A DNA stretch of 64,000 nt, taken from positions 372,001 through 436,000 of the forward strand of contig NZ_CP034412.1 of assembly GCF_006094275.1 (NCBI RefSeq), read 5' to 3'. Below, one piece after another: positions 17,013-25,748 of the stretch (position 1 is its first letter; each line of letters starts with the position of its first letter). The notes under the pieces were generated by a model. That model worked only from the letters and a program-made list of their open reading frames with translations, was not told the origin of the DNA and searched no databases. The DNA comes from Glutamicibacter creatinolyticus. Its GTDB lineage: Bacteria; Actinomycetota; Actinomycetes; Actinomycetales; Micrococcaceae. Made by a program: the position numbers and the translations under genes.

Positions 17013-17822
17013 ATGGGCCAGGCCGATGTGGGGGTGCGCGCACCCGTTGCCGCGGTGCTGCCGGCCATCCTGGGGGTGGGGCTGCTGGTGCTGCCGCTGC
17101 TGGCCCTGGTGGGCCGGGCCTCCTGGGGAACCCTGTGGGCGGATGTGACCAGCCCCAGTGCGCTGCAGGCGCTGGGGCTGTCGCTGCGCACGGGGGTGGC
17201 GGCCACCGCGCTGTGCGTGGTGCTGGGGATCCCCCTGGCCCTGGTGATTGCCCGCAGTTCACCGCGCACCGCCCAGCTGCTGCGCGCCGTGGTGGCGGTG
17301 CCGCTGGTGCTGCCGCCGATGGTCGGGGGCGTGGCGCTGCTCTTCCTCTTTGGCCGCACCAGCCCGGTGGGCCAGTTCATTGAGTCGTTGTGGGGGGTCA
17401 CGCTCCCGTTTTCCACCACGGCGGTGGTGATCGCCCAGGCGTTTGTGGCGCTGCCGTTCCTGGTGCTCTCCGTGGAGGGGGCGCTGCGTTCGGCCGGGGC
17501 CGGGTACGAGCAGGCCGCCGCCACCCTGGGGGCCGGGCGCTGGATGGTGCTCACCCGGGTGACCCTGCCCTTGGCGGCCCCGGGCCTGGTGGCCGGGGTA
17601 ATCCTGTGCTTTGCCCGGGCGATTGGCGAGTTCGGGGCCACGGCCCTGTTCGCCGGCAACGCGCCGGGGGTGACCCAGACGATGCCGCTGGCCATCTACA
17701 CGGCGTTCAACGGTGCCGGGACCGGGCGGGAATCCGCGGTGGCGCTGTCCCTGCTGCTGCTGGCCACCGCCGTGCTGGTGCTGGTCTGTGTGCGGGCCTG
17801 GCGTCCCGGGGCCCTGAAATGA
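17013..17822 (+). CDS. modB: Molybdate ABC transporter permease
   Basis: The 269-residue permease has about five to six membrane segments and the EAA-type loop EQAAATLGAGRWMVLTRVT followed by FARAIGEFGATALFAGN, typical of ModB/CysT permeases. It begins three bases after modA and overlaps modC by four bases (ATGA). The modA neighbour fixes molybdate rather than sulfate as the likely substrate. Confidence 0.94.
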   Translation: MGQADVGVRAPVAAVLPAILGVGLLVLPLLALVGRASWGTLWADVTSPSALQALGLSLRTGVAATALCVVLGIPLALVIARSSPRTAQLLRAVVAVPLVLPPMVGGVALLFLFGRTSPVGQFIESLWGVTLPFSTTAVVIAQAFVALPFLVLSVEGALRSAGAGYEQAAATLGAGRWMVLTRVTLPLAAPGLVAGVILCFARAIGEFGATALFAGNAPGVTQTMPLAIYTAFNGAGTGRESAVALSLLLLATAVLVLVCVRAWRPGALK

Positions 17823-18577
17823 GCCCGATGCTCACGGCCCGGTTCACGGTGCCGCGCTCCGGGTTTGAGGTTTCCATCGACCTGGAGCTGGACCGGGGCC
17901 AGGCGCTGGCCCTGATGGGCCCCAGCGGGGCGGGCAAGTCCACGATCGTGCACGCGCTGGCCGGGATCGAGCAGATCAGTGGCGGGCAGATCACCCTGGA
18001 CGGGCAGCGGCTGGCCGCCCCGGGGGTGCACCTGCCCCCGCACCGGCGCGGCATTGGGCTGCTGGGCCAGGACCCGCGGCTGTTTCCGCACCTGGATGCG
18101 GCCAGCAACATCGCCTTCGGGGCGCGGGCCGGCGGCAAGGACAAGCGCCAGGCCCGGCAGGTCGCCCAAGGGTGGCTGGAACGGCTGGGCTTCCAGGCCC
18201 TGGCAGGGCAGCGTCCGGCGGCCCTGTCCGGCGGTCAGCGCCAGCGCATCGCCCTGGCCCGCGCCCTGGCGGCCGGGCCGAAGATGCTGCTGGTCGATGA
18301 GCCGTTCGCGTCACTGGACGTGGAGGCCGCCGCGGACATGCGCGAGCTGCTGCGCACCGAACTGCAGCGCACCGGGATGACCTCGATCGTGATTTCCCAT
18401 TCGGCGGCGGACGCGATTGCCCTGGCCGGGCAGCTGGCGGTCATCGAGCACGGGGTGGTGGTCCAGCGCGGCCCGGTGGCCGAGGTGCTCAGCGCCCCGG
18501 CGACCCGTTTCGTGCGCGCCGTGGCCGCGACCGTGCCGGCCAAGGGCGTCTTCGGGACCGCCGGCGAACCCGGCTAG
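17819..18577 (+). CDS. modC: Molybdate ABC transporter ATP-binding protein
   Basis: A 252-residue ATPase with Walker A GPSGAGKS, Q-loop LLGQDPRLFPHL, signature LSGGQRQRIALARAL, Walker B LLVDEPFASLD and switch histidine ISHSAADA. It lacks the C-terminal Mop domain present in longer ModC proteins, so molybdate sensing at the ATPase is not expected. The ATG overlaps the modB stop. A strong terminator follows 34 bp after the stop. Confidence 0.94.
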   Translation: MSPMLTARFTVPRSGFEVSIDLELDRGQALALMGPSGAGKSTIVHALAGIEQISGGQITLDGQRLAAPGVHLPPHRRGIGLLGQDPRLFPHLDAASNIAFGARAGGKDKRQARQVAQGWLERLGFQALAGQRPAALSGGQRQRIALARALAAGPKMLLVDEPFASLDVEAAADMRELLRTELQRTGMTSIVISHSAADAIALAGQLAVIEHGVVVQRGPVAEVLSAPATRFVRAVAATVPAKGVFGTAGEPG

Positions 18578-18611
18578 GGTCCCGGGCTCCCCGGCCCCAG
18601 GACGGCAAAAG

Positions 18612-18659
18612 GCCTCCGGACCGAGAAGGGAACAGGCAGTCCCTTTTCGGTCCGGAGGC
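18612..18659. terminator. Bidirectional terminator between modC and narI
   Basis: A 20-bp stem (arms 18612-18631 and 18640-18659, one G-T pair) with an 8-base loop, placed between two convergent genes. Confidence 0.8.
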
Positions 18660-18673
18660 GGTGCCGGGCCGGC

Positions 18674-19456
18674 CTAGGGCCGGTTGGCGGTGATGCCGCG
18701 GCGGTTGCGCCGCCGCTCCGGGGGAGCGGTGACCGGGTCCCAGCCGCGGCGCACGGGGCGCATGCCGCTGGGGGCCTCATCGCGCGAACGGTACACGATG
18801 TAGGGGCGGAACAGGTACGGGATCGGTGCGGAGAACACGTGCACCAGCCGGGTGAACGGCCACAGGGCGAACAGCAGGTTCGCGGTGATCACGTGCAGCG
18901 CGAAGGACAGCGGGATCTGCTGCATCAGCGCCGGGTCGGGCTGGAAGATCAGCAGGCTGCGCACCCAGGGTGAAATGGTTTCACGGTACGGGTAGCCGGG
19001 CCCGAACACCTGGTGGACCATGGTGGCCACGGTGCCGAAGAACAGGCTCGCCCCCAGCAGCACGTACATCAGCTTGTCCATCCGGGTGGTGGCCAGGAAC
19101 ACCGGTCCCACGGTGCGCCGCCGGTAGATCAGGATCACCAGCCCGGCCAGCGTCAGCACGGCCGCCGCGGTGCCCATCCAGGTGGCGCCCAGGTGGTAGA
19201 GGTGTTCGGTGACGCCGATGGCGTAGAGCCATTCGCGCGGGATCAGCAGCCCCACCACGTGGCCCACCAGAACCAGCAGGATGCCGAAGTGGAACATCGG
19301 TGAGCCCCAGCGCAGCAGCCGGTTCTCATAGCTTTGGCTTGACCGGGTGGTCCAGCCGAACTTGTCGTAGCGGTACCGCCAGATGTGGCCCACGATGAAC
19401 ACGGCGGCGCACGCGTAGGGCATCGCCACCCACAGCAGGAATTGCATGGTGCTCAT
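18674..19456 (-). CDS. narI: Respiratory nitrate reductase, gamma subunit (cytochrome b)
   Basis: The 260-residue membrane protein has five hydrophobic segments. The early FIVGHIWRYRYDKFGW and later VGHVVGLLIP contain histidines that fit heme b ligands, and a late one is seen in LSFALHVITANLLFALWPF with FTRLVHVFSAP. It passes electrons from menaquinol to NarH. It is the last gene of narGHJI; its start overlaps the narJ end by four bases. Confidence 0.94.
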   Translation of the reverse strand: MSTMQFLLWVAMPYACAAVFIVGHIWRYRYDKFGWTTRSSQSYENRLLRWGSPMFHFGILLVLVGHVVGLLIPREWLYAIGVTEHLYHLGATWMGTAAAVLTLAGLVILIYRRRTVGPVFLATTRMDKLMYVLLGASLFFGTVATMVHQVFGPGYPYRETISPWVRSLLIFQPDPALMQQIPLSFALHVITANLLFALWPFTRLVHVFSAPIPYLFRPYIVYRSRDEAPSGMRPVRRGWDPVTAPPERRRNRRGITANRP

Positions 19457-20157
19457 ACTCCCGTCCCCTCCCTCGGACTAAATGGTGGTAGGTTGCCCAG
19501 GAAGCTGAGCCCCACGGTCTCGGTTGGCGGGCCCTCGCTGACCAGGGACAGGATCCGTTCCTGGGTGGCCCTATCCACCGGCGGCAGGGAGAGGGTGATG
19601 GTGCGCACCACGTTCGCCCAGGGGCTGCGCATCCCCTCCAGGGCGGCGCGCAGCACCTCAATGCCCTCCACGTGCGCTGCCAGCAGCGCCCCCGCGATCT
19701 CATCGTCGCTGCGGGCGGAGAACTCCAGCACCGCCGGCAGGTAGTCCGGCAGGTCCTGGGCGTCGAACTCGAAGCCGGCCGCCCGGTAGGCCTCCAGGAA
19801 GGTGACCAGCGCGGTGCCCCGCTTGCGGGTGTCCCCGGTGGCGAAATAGCTCAGGTACAGGCTGCACTTGCGCTTCTGGTCGAAGGTGTCCACATAGCTG
19901 CGCTGCCACTGGGCCGAACCGGCCGCCCGGGAGGCGGCCACGAACTCGGTCAGCGGCCCGGCGATCGGCGCCGGCAGCGCGGCGATGTGCGGTTCGAGCA
20001 CCTCCAGCTGGGCGAACCACTCCTCGTCGGGGTAGTCCAGCAGCAGTGAGGCGAGCATGTGCACGGCCCGGCGCTGCGGGTTCTTCAGCGGCACCGGATC
20101 CAGGGTGCCGGGCAGCCGGCGGCGCGGGGTGGCCCGGTTGAGCAGCTTGGGAATCAT
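19453..20157 (-). CDS. narJ: Nitrate reductase assembly chaperone
   Basis: This 234-residue protein has the NarJ/DmsD all-helical pattern, with the diagnostic YVDTFDQKRKCSLYLSYFAT and GDTRKRG in the middle and LPDYLPAVLEF after it. NarJ holds apo-NarG until the molybdenum cofactor is inserted and helps the complex attach to NarI. It overlaps both neighbours by four bases. Its C-terminus is about 20 residues longer than the helical core and looks disordered. Confidence 0.94.
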   Translation of the reverse strand: MIPKLLNRATPRRRLPGTLDPVPLKNPQRRAVHMLASLLLDYPDEEWFAQLEVLEPHIAALPAPIAGPLTEFVAASRAAGSAQWQRSYVDTFDQKRKCSLYLSYFATGDTRKRGTALVTFLEAYRAAGFEFDAQDLPDYLPAVLEFSARSDDEIAGALLAAHVEGIEVLRAALEGMRSPWANVVRTITLSLPPVDRATQERILSLVSEGPPTETVGLSFLGNLPPFSPREGTGV

Positions 20158-21809
20158 TGCTCATTCTCCTTGGAACGCTGGTGCTGCGGCGGGAAGAGCC
20201 CCTCGGGCCGGCCGTTGCCGTCCCAGTTCAGCAGGTTCACCCGTCCCGGGGTGGAGGGCCGGTCCGCGGTCTGCCGGCTCTGCAGCGAATGGAAGTTCTC
20301 CACCGCCACCGGCACCTGCTCGCCGCTGGAGGAGCCGAACGGCCCGGCCCCGCCCATGCCCGGTCCGCCCTCGAACTCCAGCGAACAGCCCATTTCCTCC
20401 AGGTCGTGGGCCTGCTCGGCGTGGGCCGGGGGGATCACATAGCGTTCCTCGTACTTCGCGATCGCCAGCAGCCGGTACATTTCCTCGATCTGCGGCCCGC
20501 TCATGCCCACCGCGTTCGCGATCGACTCATCACGCACGTCATCGATGGACACCCCGCGCATGTAGGAGCGCATGGCCGCCAGCTTGCGCAGCGCCAGGTC
20601 CACCGGGGCGGTGTCCCCGGCGGTGAACAGCTCGGCCAGGTAGCCGATCGGGATGCGCAGCTTGTCGATCGCCGCGAACAGGTTGTTCGCGTCCTCCCCG
20701 TCGTTGCCGGTGCCGGTGACCACGTCCACCACCGGAGACAGCGGCGGGATGTACCAGACCATCGGCATGGTGCGGTACTCCGGGTGCAGCGGCAGCGCCA
20801 CCTGGTAGTCGCGGATCAGCTTCCAGATCGGGCTCTGCTGGGCGGCGGTGATCCAGTCCTCGTCCATCCCCTCGGCCCGGGCCGCGGCGATGACCTCGGG
20901 GTCACGCGGATCCAGCAGCACCTGGCGCTGGGCCTCGAGCAGTTCATGCTCGTCCTCCACGCTGGCCGCATCGGCCACTGCATCCGCGTCGTAGAGCACC
21001 AGGCCCAGGTAGCGCAGGCGCCCAACACAGGTTTCGGCGCACACGGTGGGCAGACCCACTTCGATGCGCGGGTAGCAGAACGTACATTTTTCGGCCTTGC
21101 CGGTGCGGTGGTTGAAGTACACTTTCTTGTACGGGCAGCCCGAGACGCACATCCGCCAGCCGCGGCAGGCGTCCTGGTCCACCAGCACGATCCCGTCCTC
21201 GGCCCGCTTGTACATCGCCCCGGAGGGGCAGGAGGCCACGCAGGAGGGGTTCAGGCAGTGCTCGCAGATGCGCGGCAGGTAGAACATGAAGGCCTTCTCG
21301 TACTCGGCCTTCACCTCCTCGCTCATCTTGGCCAGGATCGGGTCATCGGCCATGGTCTCCAGCGAGCCGCCCAGGTTGTCATCCCAGTTCGCCGACCAGC
21401 CAATCTTCATATCCTTGCCGGTGAGCAGGCTCTTGGGCTTGGCCACCGGAGTGTGCTCCCCGGAAGGGGAGTTCAGCAGCATGTCGTAGTCGTAGGTCCA
21501 CGGCTCGTAGTAGTCCTGGATTTCGGGCAGCTTCGGGTTGGAGAAGATGCGCGAGAGCTTGTGCAGCCGCCCGCCGTCCTTCAGCTTCAGCCGGCCGCGC
21601 TTGGTGCGCTCCCAGCCGCCGCGCCACTTCTCCTGGTCCTCATAGGTGCGCGGGTAACCCACCCCGGGGCGGGTCTCCACGTTGTTGAACCACACGTACT
21701 CCACCCCGGAACGGTTCGTCCAGGCCTGCTTGCAGGTCACCGAGCAGGTGTGGCAGCCAATGCACTTGTCCAGGTTCATCACCATCGACATCTGGGCCAT
21801 GACCTTCAT
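20154..21809 (-). CDS. narH: Respiratory nitrate reductase, beta subunit (iron-sulfur protein)
   Basis: The 551-residue subunit carries four clusters of cysteines: CIGCHTCSVTC near residue 18, then CEHCLNPSCVASCP, CRGWRMCVSGCP and CTFCYPRIE. The tryptophan in CRGWRMC replaces one cysteine and marks the [3Fe-4S] cluster, a NarH hallmark. It relays electrons from NarI hemes to NarG. It overlaps narG and narJ by four bases each. The last 60 residues, after the conserved part, are Gly/Pro-rich and variable in this family. Confidence 0.96.
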   Translation of the reverse strand: MKVMAQMSMVMNLDKCIGCHTCSVTCKQAWTNRSGVEYVWFNNVETRPGVGYPRTYEDQEKWRGGWERTKRGRLKLKDGGRLHKLSRIFSNPKLPEIQDYYEPWTYDYDMLLNSPSGEHTPVAKPKSLLTGKDMKIGWSANWDDNLGGSLETMADDPILAKMSEEVKAEYEKAFMFYLPRICEHCLNPSCVASCPSGAMYKRAEDGIVLVDQDACRGWRMCVSGCPYKKVYFNHRTGKAEKCTFCYPRIEVGLPTVCAETCVGRLRYLGLVLYDADAVADAASVEDEHELLEAQRQVLLDPRDPEVIAAARAEGMDEDWITAAQQSPIWKLIRDYQVALPLHPEYRTMPMVWYIPPLSPVVDVVTGTGNDGEDANNLFAAIDKLRIPIGYLAELFTAGDTAPVDLALRKLAAMRSYMRGVSIDDVRDESIANAVGMSGPQIEEMYRLLAIAKYEERYVIPPAHAEQAHDLEEMGCSLEFEGGPGMGGAGPFGSSSGEQVPVAVENFHSLQSRQTADRPSTPGRVNLLNWDGNGRPEGLFPPQHQRSKENEQ

Positions 21810-24800
21810 CGGTATTGCACCTCCTGGTTGCGGCGACGGATCGTGGTGACCTCATCGCGCTGGTTTCCGGTTGGACCAAGGTAGTTGAACGCCCAGGCCA
21901 GCTGGCCGTAGCCGCCGATCAGGTGGCTGGGCTTCATCAGGATCCGGGTCAGTGAGTTGTGGATGCCGCCGCGCAACCCGCTGGTTTCGGCGATCGGCAC
22001 GTCCACGGTGCGGTCCTTGGCGTGGTACATGTACACCGTGCCCTCGGGCATGCGGTGCGAGACGATCGCGCGGGCCACGACCACGCCGTTGCGGTTGTAG
22101 GACTCAATCCATTCGTTGTCCCGCACCCCGATCTTCGCCGCGTCCTGCGGGCTCATCCAGATGGTCGGTCCGCCGCGGGAGAGGGAGAGCATGAACAGGT
22201 TGTCCTGGTATTCGGAGTGGATCGACCACTTCGAGTGCGGGGTCAGGTAGCGCACCGCCACCTCGGCGTTGCCCGACTCGTGTTCGCTGGTGCGCCCCAG
22301 CTGCGCGTCCCCGTACAACCGGTGCATGTCCAGCGGTGGACGGTAGATCGGCAGGGCCTCGCCCAGCTCGTCCATCCAGTCGTGGTCCAGGTAGAAGTGC
22401 TGGCGCCCGGTGAGGGTGTGCCAGGGCTTGAGGTGCTCCACGTTGATCGCGAACGCCGTGTAGCGCCGGCCCCCGTGTTCGGAGCCGGACCATTCCGGGG
22501 AGGTGATCACGCTGCGCGGCTGGACCTGCACGTCATGGAAGGAGATGTGAGTGCCCTCGTGCTCCTCGGAGAGGAAGGCCATCTTCTGCCCGGTGTGCTC
22601 CTCCAGCGCCCGGAAGCCCTGGGTGGCCAGCCGCCCGTTGGAGGTGCCGGAGAACGCCAGGATCATCTCGCACGCGCGCCGGTCGGTGTCCAGGCGCACA
22701 TGCCCGGCGTACGGGCCGGAGGGCACGGTGCCGTTCAGCCCCTCCAGGGTGCTGATCTCCGGTTCCGGGTGGTAGTTGATGCCCTTGGTGGTCATCCCCA
22801 TTTTGGCGGTCAGCGGGCCCAGGCTGCGCCACTGGTCGAACAGGTTCGGGTAGTCGCGTTCGACCACCTTCAGCTTGGGCATGCTCACCCCGGGCACCAG
22901 CGGCACCTCGCGCTGCACCCGCCCCTTGGGGGTGGCCATCGCATCCGGGGTGTCGTGCTGCAGCGGGGTGGCGACCAGGTCCCTGCGCACCCCCAGGTGC
23001 TTGGCGGAGTACTGGCTGAAGCGCTGGGCCATCAGCCCGAACAGCTCGAAGTCGGTCTTCGTCTGCCAGGGCGGGGCGATCGCCGGGTTGAAGGAGTGGA
23101 TGAACGGGTGCATGTCCGTGGAGGACAGGTCGTATTTCTCGTACCAGGTGGCGGCCGGGAAGACCAGGTCGGAGAACAGCGTGGTGCTGGTCATCCGGAA
23201 GTCCGCGGTGGCCAGCAAATCCAGCTTGCCCTCCGGGGCCTGCTCATGCCACGCCATCTGCTGCGGCCGGGAGCCCTCGGCGGCCTCGGGGGCGCGCACC
23301 GCCGCGTTGGTGCCCAGCAGGTGCTTGAGGAAGTACTCGTTGCCCTTGCCCGAGGAGCCGAGCACGTTGGCCCGCCACATCAGGATCACCCGCGGGAAGT
23401 TCGCCGCATCATCCGGGTCCTCGCAGGCGTAGGCCAGCGAGCCGTCGTTCAGCGAATCCACCACGTGCTGCGCCGGGTCCTTGCCGGCGGCCTCGGCCTC
23501 ATCCACCAGATCCAGCGGGTTGCGGTTGTAGGTGGGGTAGGAGGGCATCCAGCCGCGCTTGGCCGATTCGACCAGGCAGTCCGCGGTGGTCAGCCCGTCG
23601 AAGTGGCCGCGGGCCAGCGGGGAGGCCAGCTGGTTGGCCGGCAGCCCGTCGTAGCGCCACTGGTCGGTGGACAGGTACCAGAACGCGGTGCCGATGGTGT
23701 AGCGCGGGGGCCGCACCCAGTCCGAGGCGCCGGCGTACTGCTGGTAGCCGGTGAGCGGGCGGACCTTTTCCTGGCCCACGTAGTGCGCCCAGCCCCCGCC
23801 GTTGACGCCCTGGCAGCCGGTCATCATGGTCAGCGCCAGGAAGGTGCGGTAGATGGTGTCCGAGTGGAACCAGTGGTTGGTGCCCGCGCCCATCAGGATC
23901 ATCGAGCGTCCCCCGGACTTCTCCGCGTTGTCCGCGAATTCCCGGGCGATGCGGATCGCCTGCTCGGCCGGCACGTTGGTGTGCTCCTGCTGCCAGGCCG
24001 GGGTGCCCGGGGCGGTGGCGTCATCGTAGCCGGTGGGCCACACCCCCGGCATGCCCGCACGCTGCACCGCGTAGCGGGCGAGCATCAGATCGAACACGGT
24101 GGTGACCAGCTTGCCGGCCACCCGCATCACCGGCACGCCGCGGGTGAGGATCCCCGAACCGCCGGCGTGTTCCTGCCCGGCCTCCGGTTCCAGGTCGAAG
24201 CGCGGCAGGTTGACCTCGCTGGCCGCGCCGTCCCAGCCATCCAGGTCCGCGACCGAGAGCATCGGGGTGATGTCCCCCAGGTCCAGGTTCCATTCGCCCT
24301 TGTCTTCGGCGGCGAAGCGGTGGCCCAGGGTGCCGTTGGGGACCCGGGCGGTGCCGCTGGCGTCCAGCAGCACCGGCTTGAACTCGGCGTTGGCGGCGCC
24401 GGCGGCCTGCCCGCCCAGATCCGCGGCGGTGAGGAACTTGCCCGGCACCGGCAGCCCGTTGGCTTCATCGATTTCCACCAGGAACGGGGAGTCGGTGTAG
24501 CGGCGCATGTAGTCCTGGAAGGGGGCGGTGCGCTTGGCCACGTAGTGCTCGTTGAGGATCACGTGGCCCATCGCCATGCCCAGTGCGGCGTCGGTGCCCG
24601 GGTGCAGGGCCACCCATTCGTCGGCGAACTTGGTGTTGTCGGTGTAGTCGGGGGAGACGGTGACGACCTTCTGGCCGCGGTAGCGCGCCTCGGCCATGAA
24701 GTGCGCGTCCGGGGTGCGGGTCACCGGCACGTTCGAGCCCCACATGATCAGGTAGCCGGCGTTCCACCAGTCCGCGGATTCCGGCACGTCGGTCTGGTCC

Positions 24801-25543
24801 CCGAACACCTGGGGGCTGGCCACCGGCAGGTCGGCGTACCAGTCGTAGAAGGAGAGCATGGTCCCGCCCACCAGGTTCAGGTAGCGTGCCCCCGCCCCGT
24901 GGGAGACCATCGACATCGCCGGGATCGGGGAGAACCCGGCGATCCGGTCCGGGCCGTACTTCTTCACCGAGTACACCTGGGCGGCCGCCGCGATCTCCAT
25001 CGACTCGTCCCAGGTGGTGCGGATCAGCCCGCCCTTGCCGCGGGCCTGCTTGTAGCGCTTGGCCTTGACCGGGTCCTCCACGATCGAGGCCCAGGCGTCC
25101 ACCGGGTCGGGGTGTTCGGCCTTCGCCGCCCGGTACAGTTCGGCCAGCACGTCGCGGATGTACGGGTAGCGCACCCGGGTGGGCGAGTAGGTGTACCAGC
25201 TGAAGGCGGCGCCGCGCGGGCAGCCGCGCGGTTCATATTCGGGGGAGTCCGCGCCCACCGACGGGTAGTCGGTCTGCTGCGTTTCCCAGGTGATGATCCC
25301 GTCCTTGACGTAGACCTTCCAGGAGCATGATCCGGTGCAGTTCACCCCGTGGGTGGAGCGCACCACCTTGTCGTGCGACCATCGGTCGCGGTAGAAGACA
25401 TCACCCTGGCGTCCTCCGGAGAGGAACATCGCCCGCAGATCCTGGCTGGTTTCCCCGCGGCGCAGGTACTTGCCCATGGTCAGCAGCGAATCGGCCAGTG
25501 GTCCGTCGGTGGCCGGTGTTGTGTGGTTTGGCCTTTCGGTCAT
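21806..25543 (-). CDS. narG: Respiratory nitrate reductase, alpha subunit
   Basis: ATG 25543 is used since GGGAG lies about eight bases upstream; an in-frame codon 11 positions earlier lacks this. The 1245-residue subunit has the NarG [4Fe-4S] motif with one histidine and three cysteines (HGVNCTGSCSWK near residue 65, with a later cysteine in GCPRGA) and the molybdopterin region YLIMWGSNVPVTRTPDAH. It reduces nitrate at the Mo-bis-MGD site on the cytoplasmic side. It heads narGHJI, divergent from narK over 205 bp. Confidence 0.97.
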   Translation of the reverse strand: MTERPNHTTPATDGPLADSLLTMGKYLRRGETSQDLRAMFLSGGRQGDVFYRDRWSHDKVVRSTHGVNCTGSCSWKVYVKDGIITWETQQTDYPSVGADSPEYEPRGCPRGAAFSWYTYSPTRVRYPYIRDVLAELYRAAKAEHPDPVDAWASIVEDPVKAKRYKQARGKGGLIRTTWDESMEIAAAAQVYSVKKYGPDRIAGFSPIPAMSMVSHGAGARYLNLVGGTMLSFYDWYADLPVASPQVFGDQTDVPESADWWNAGYLIMWGSNVPVTRTPDAHFMAEARYRGQKVVTVSPDYTDNTKFADEWVALHPGTDAALGMAMGHVILNEHYVAKRTAPFQDYMRRYTDSPFLVEIDEANGLPVPGKFLTAADLGGQAAGAANAEFKPVLLDASGTARVPNGTLGHRFAAEDKGEWNLDLGDITPMLSVADLDGWDGAASEVNLPRFDLEPEAGQEHAGGSGILTRGVPVMRVAGKLVTTVFDLMLARYAVQRAGMPGVWPTGYDDATAPGTPAWQQEHTNVPAEQAIRIAREFADNAEKSGGRSMILMGAGTNHWFHSDTIYRTFLALTMMTGCQGVNGGGWAHYVGQEKVRPLTGYQQYAGASDWVRPPRYTIGTAFWYLSTDQWRYDGLPANQLASPLARGHFDGLTTADCLVESAKRGWMPSYPTYNRNPLDLVDEAEAAGKDPAQHVVDSLNDGSLAYACEDPDDAANFPRVILMWRANVLGSSGKGNEYFLKHLLGTNAAVRAPEAAEGSRPQQMAWHEQAPEGKLDLLATADFRMTSTTLFSDLVFPAATWYEKYDLSSTDMHPFIHSFNPAIAPPWQTKTDFELFGLMAQRFSQYSAKHLGVRRDLVATPLQHDTPDAMATPKGRVQREVPLVPGVSMPKLKVVERDYPNLFDQWRSLGPLTAKMGMTTKGINYHPEPEISTLEGLNGTVPSGPYAGHVRLDTDRRACEMILAFSGTSNGRLATQGFRALEEHTGQKMAFLSEEHEGTHISFHDVQVQPRSVITSPEWSGSEHGGRRYTAFAINVEHLKPWHTLTGRQHFYLDHDWMDELGEALPIYRPPLDMHRLYGDAQLGRTSEHESGNAEVAVRYLTPHSKWSIHSEYQDNLFMLSLSRGGPTIWMSPQDAAKIGVRDNEWIESYNRNGVVVARAIVSHRMPEGTVYMYHAKDRTVDVPIAETSGLRGGIHNSLTRILMKPSHLIGGYGQLAWAFNYLGPTGNQRDEVTTIRRRNQEVQYR

Positions 25544-25748
25544 GACAGTGACTCCCAACTGTGACGCTTGACTCAAGCTTCGTCCTTTGTCTCGATAGAT
25601 GCAAGGGTTCTTCCCCGGGTGTCACTGGAAGTGAGATTTCACATTCCCTAGATAAAAATGTTTGTTTCACTAGCGCGTTGGCGTTTGAGCGGTTAGTGTG
25701 CACAACAAGTGGTAGTGCAGCACCTGACGGTTACGGTGGAGGAAAACC
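25544..25748. promoter_or_regulatory. narG/narK divergent promoter region with two palindromes
   Basis: This 205-bp region contains GCTTGACTCAAGC (25566-25578, perfect with a one-base centre) near narG, and GTGAGATTTCAC (25631-25642) in the middle; a TGTGCACA octamer lies near 25696. The middle site has a four-base spacer, so it does not fit the CRP pattern with six. Binding of an oxygen- or nitrate-responsive regulator is expected from the genes but not shown. NarK has a GGAGG Shine-Dalgarno sequence before its ATG. Confidence 0.4.

Noticed and set aside
20157-21884. A 575-codon plus-strand frame opposite narH
   Set aside because: Same artefact: no motif, composition of an antisense shadow, and narH is well supported on the other strand.
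21959-25330. An open frame of over 1100 codons on the plus strand opposite narG
   Set aside because: It mirrors the codon pattern of narG in high-GC DNA; its translation is His/Gly/Val/Arg-rich without domains, and narG is beyond doubt.
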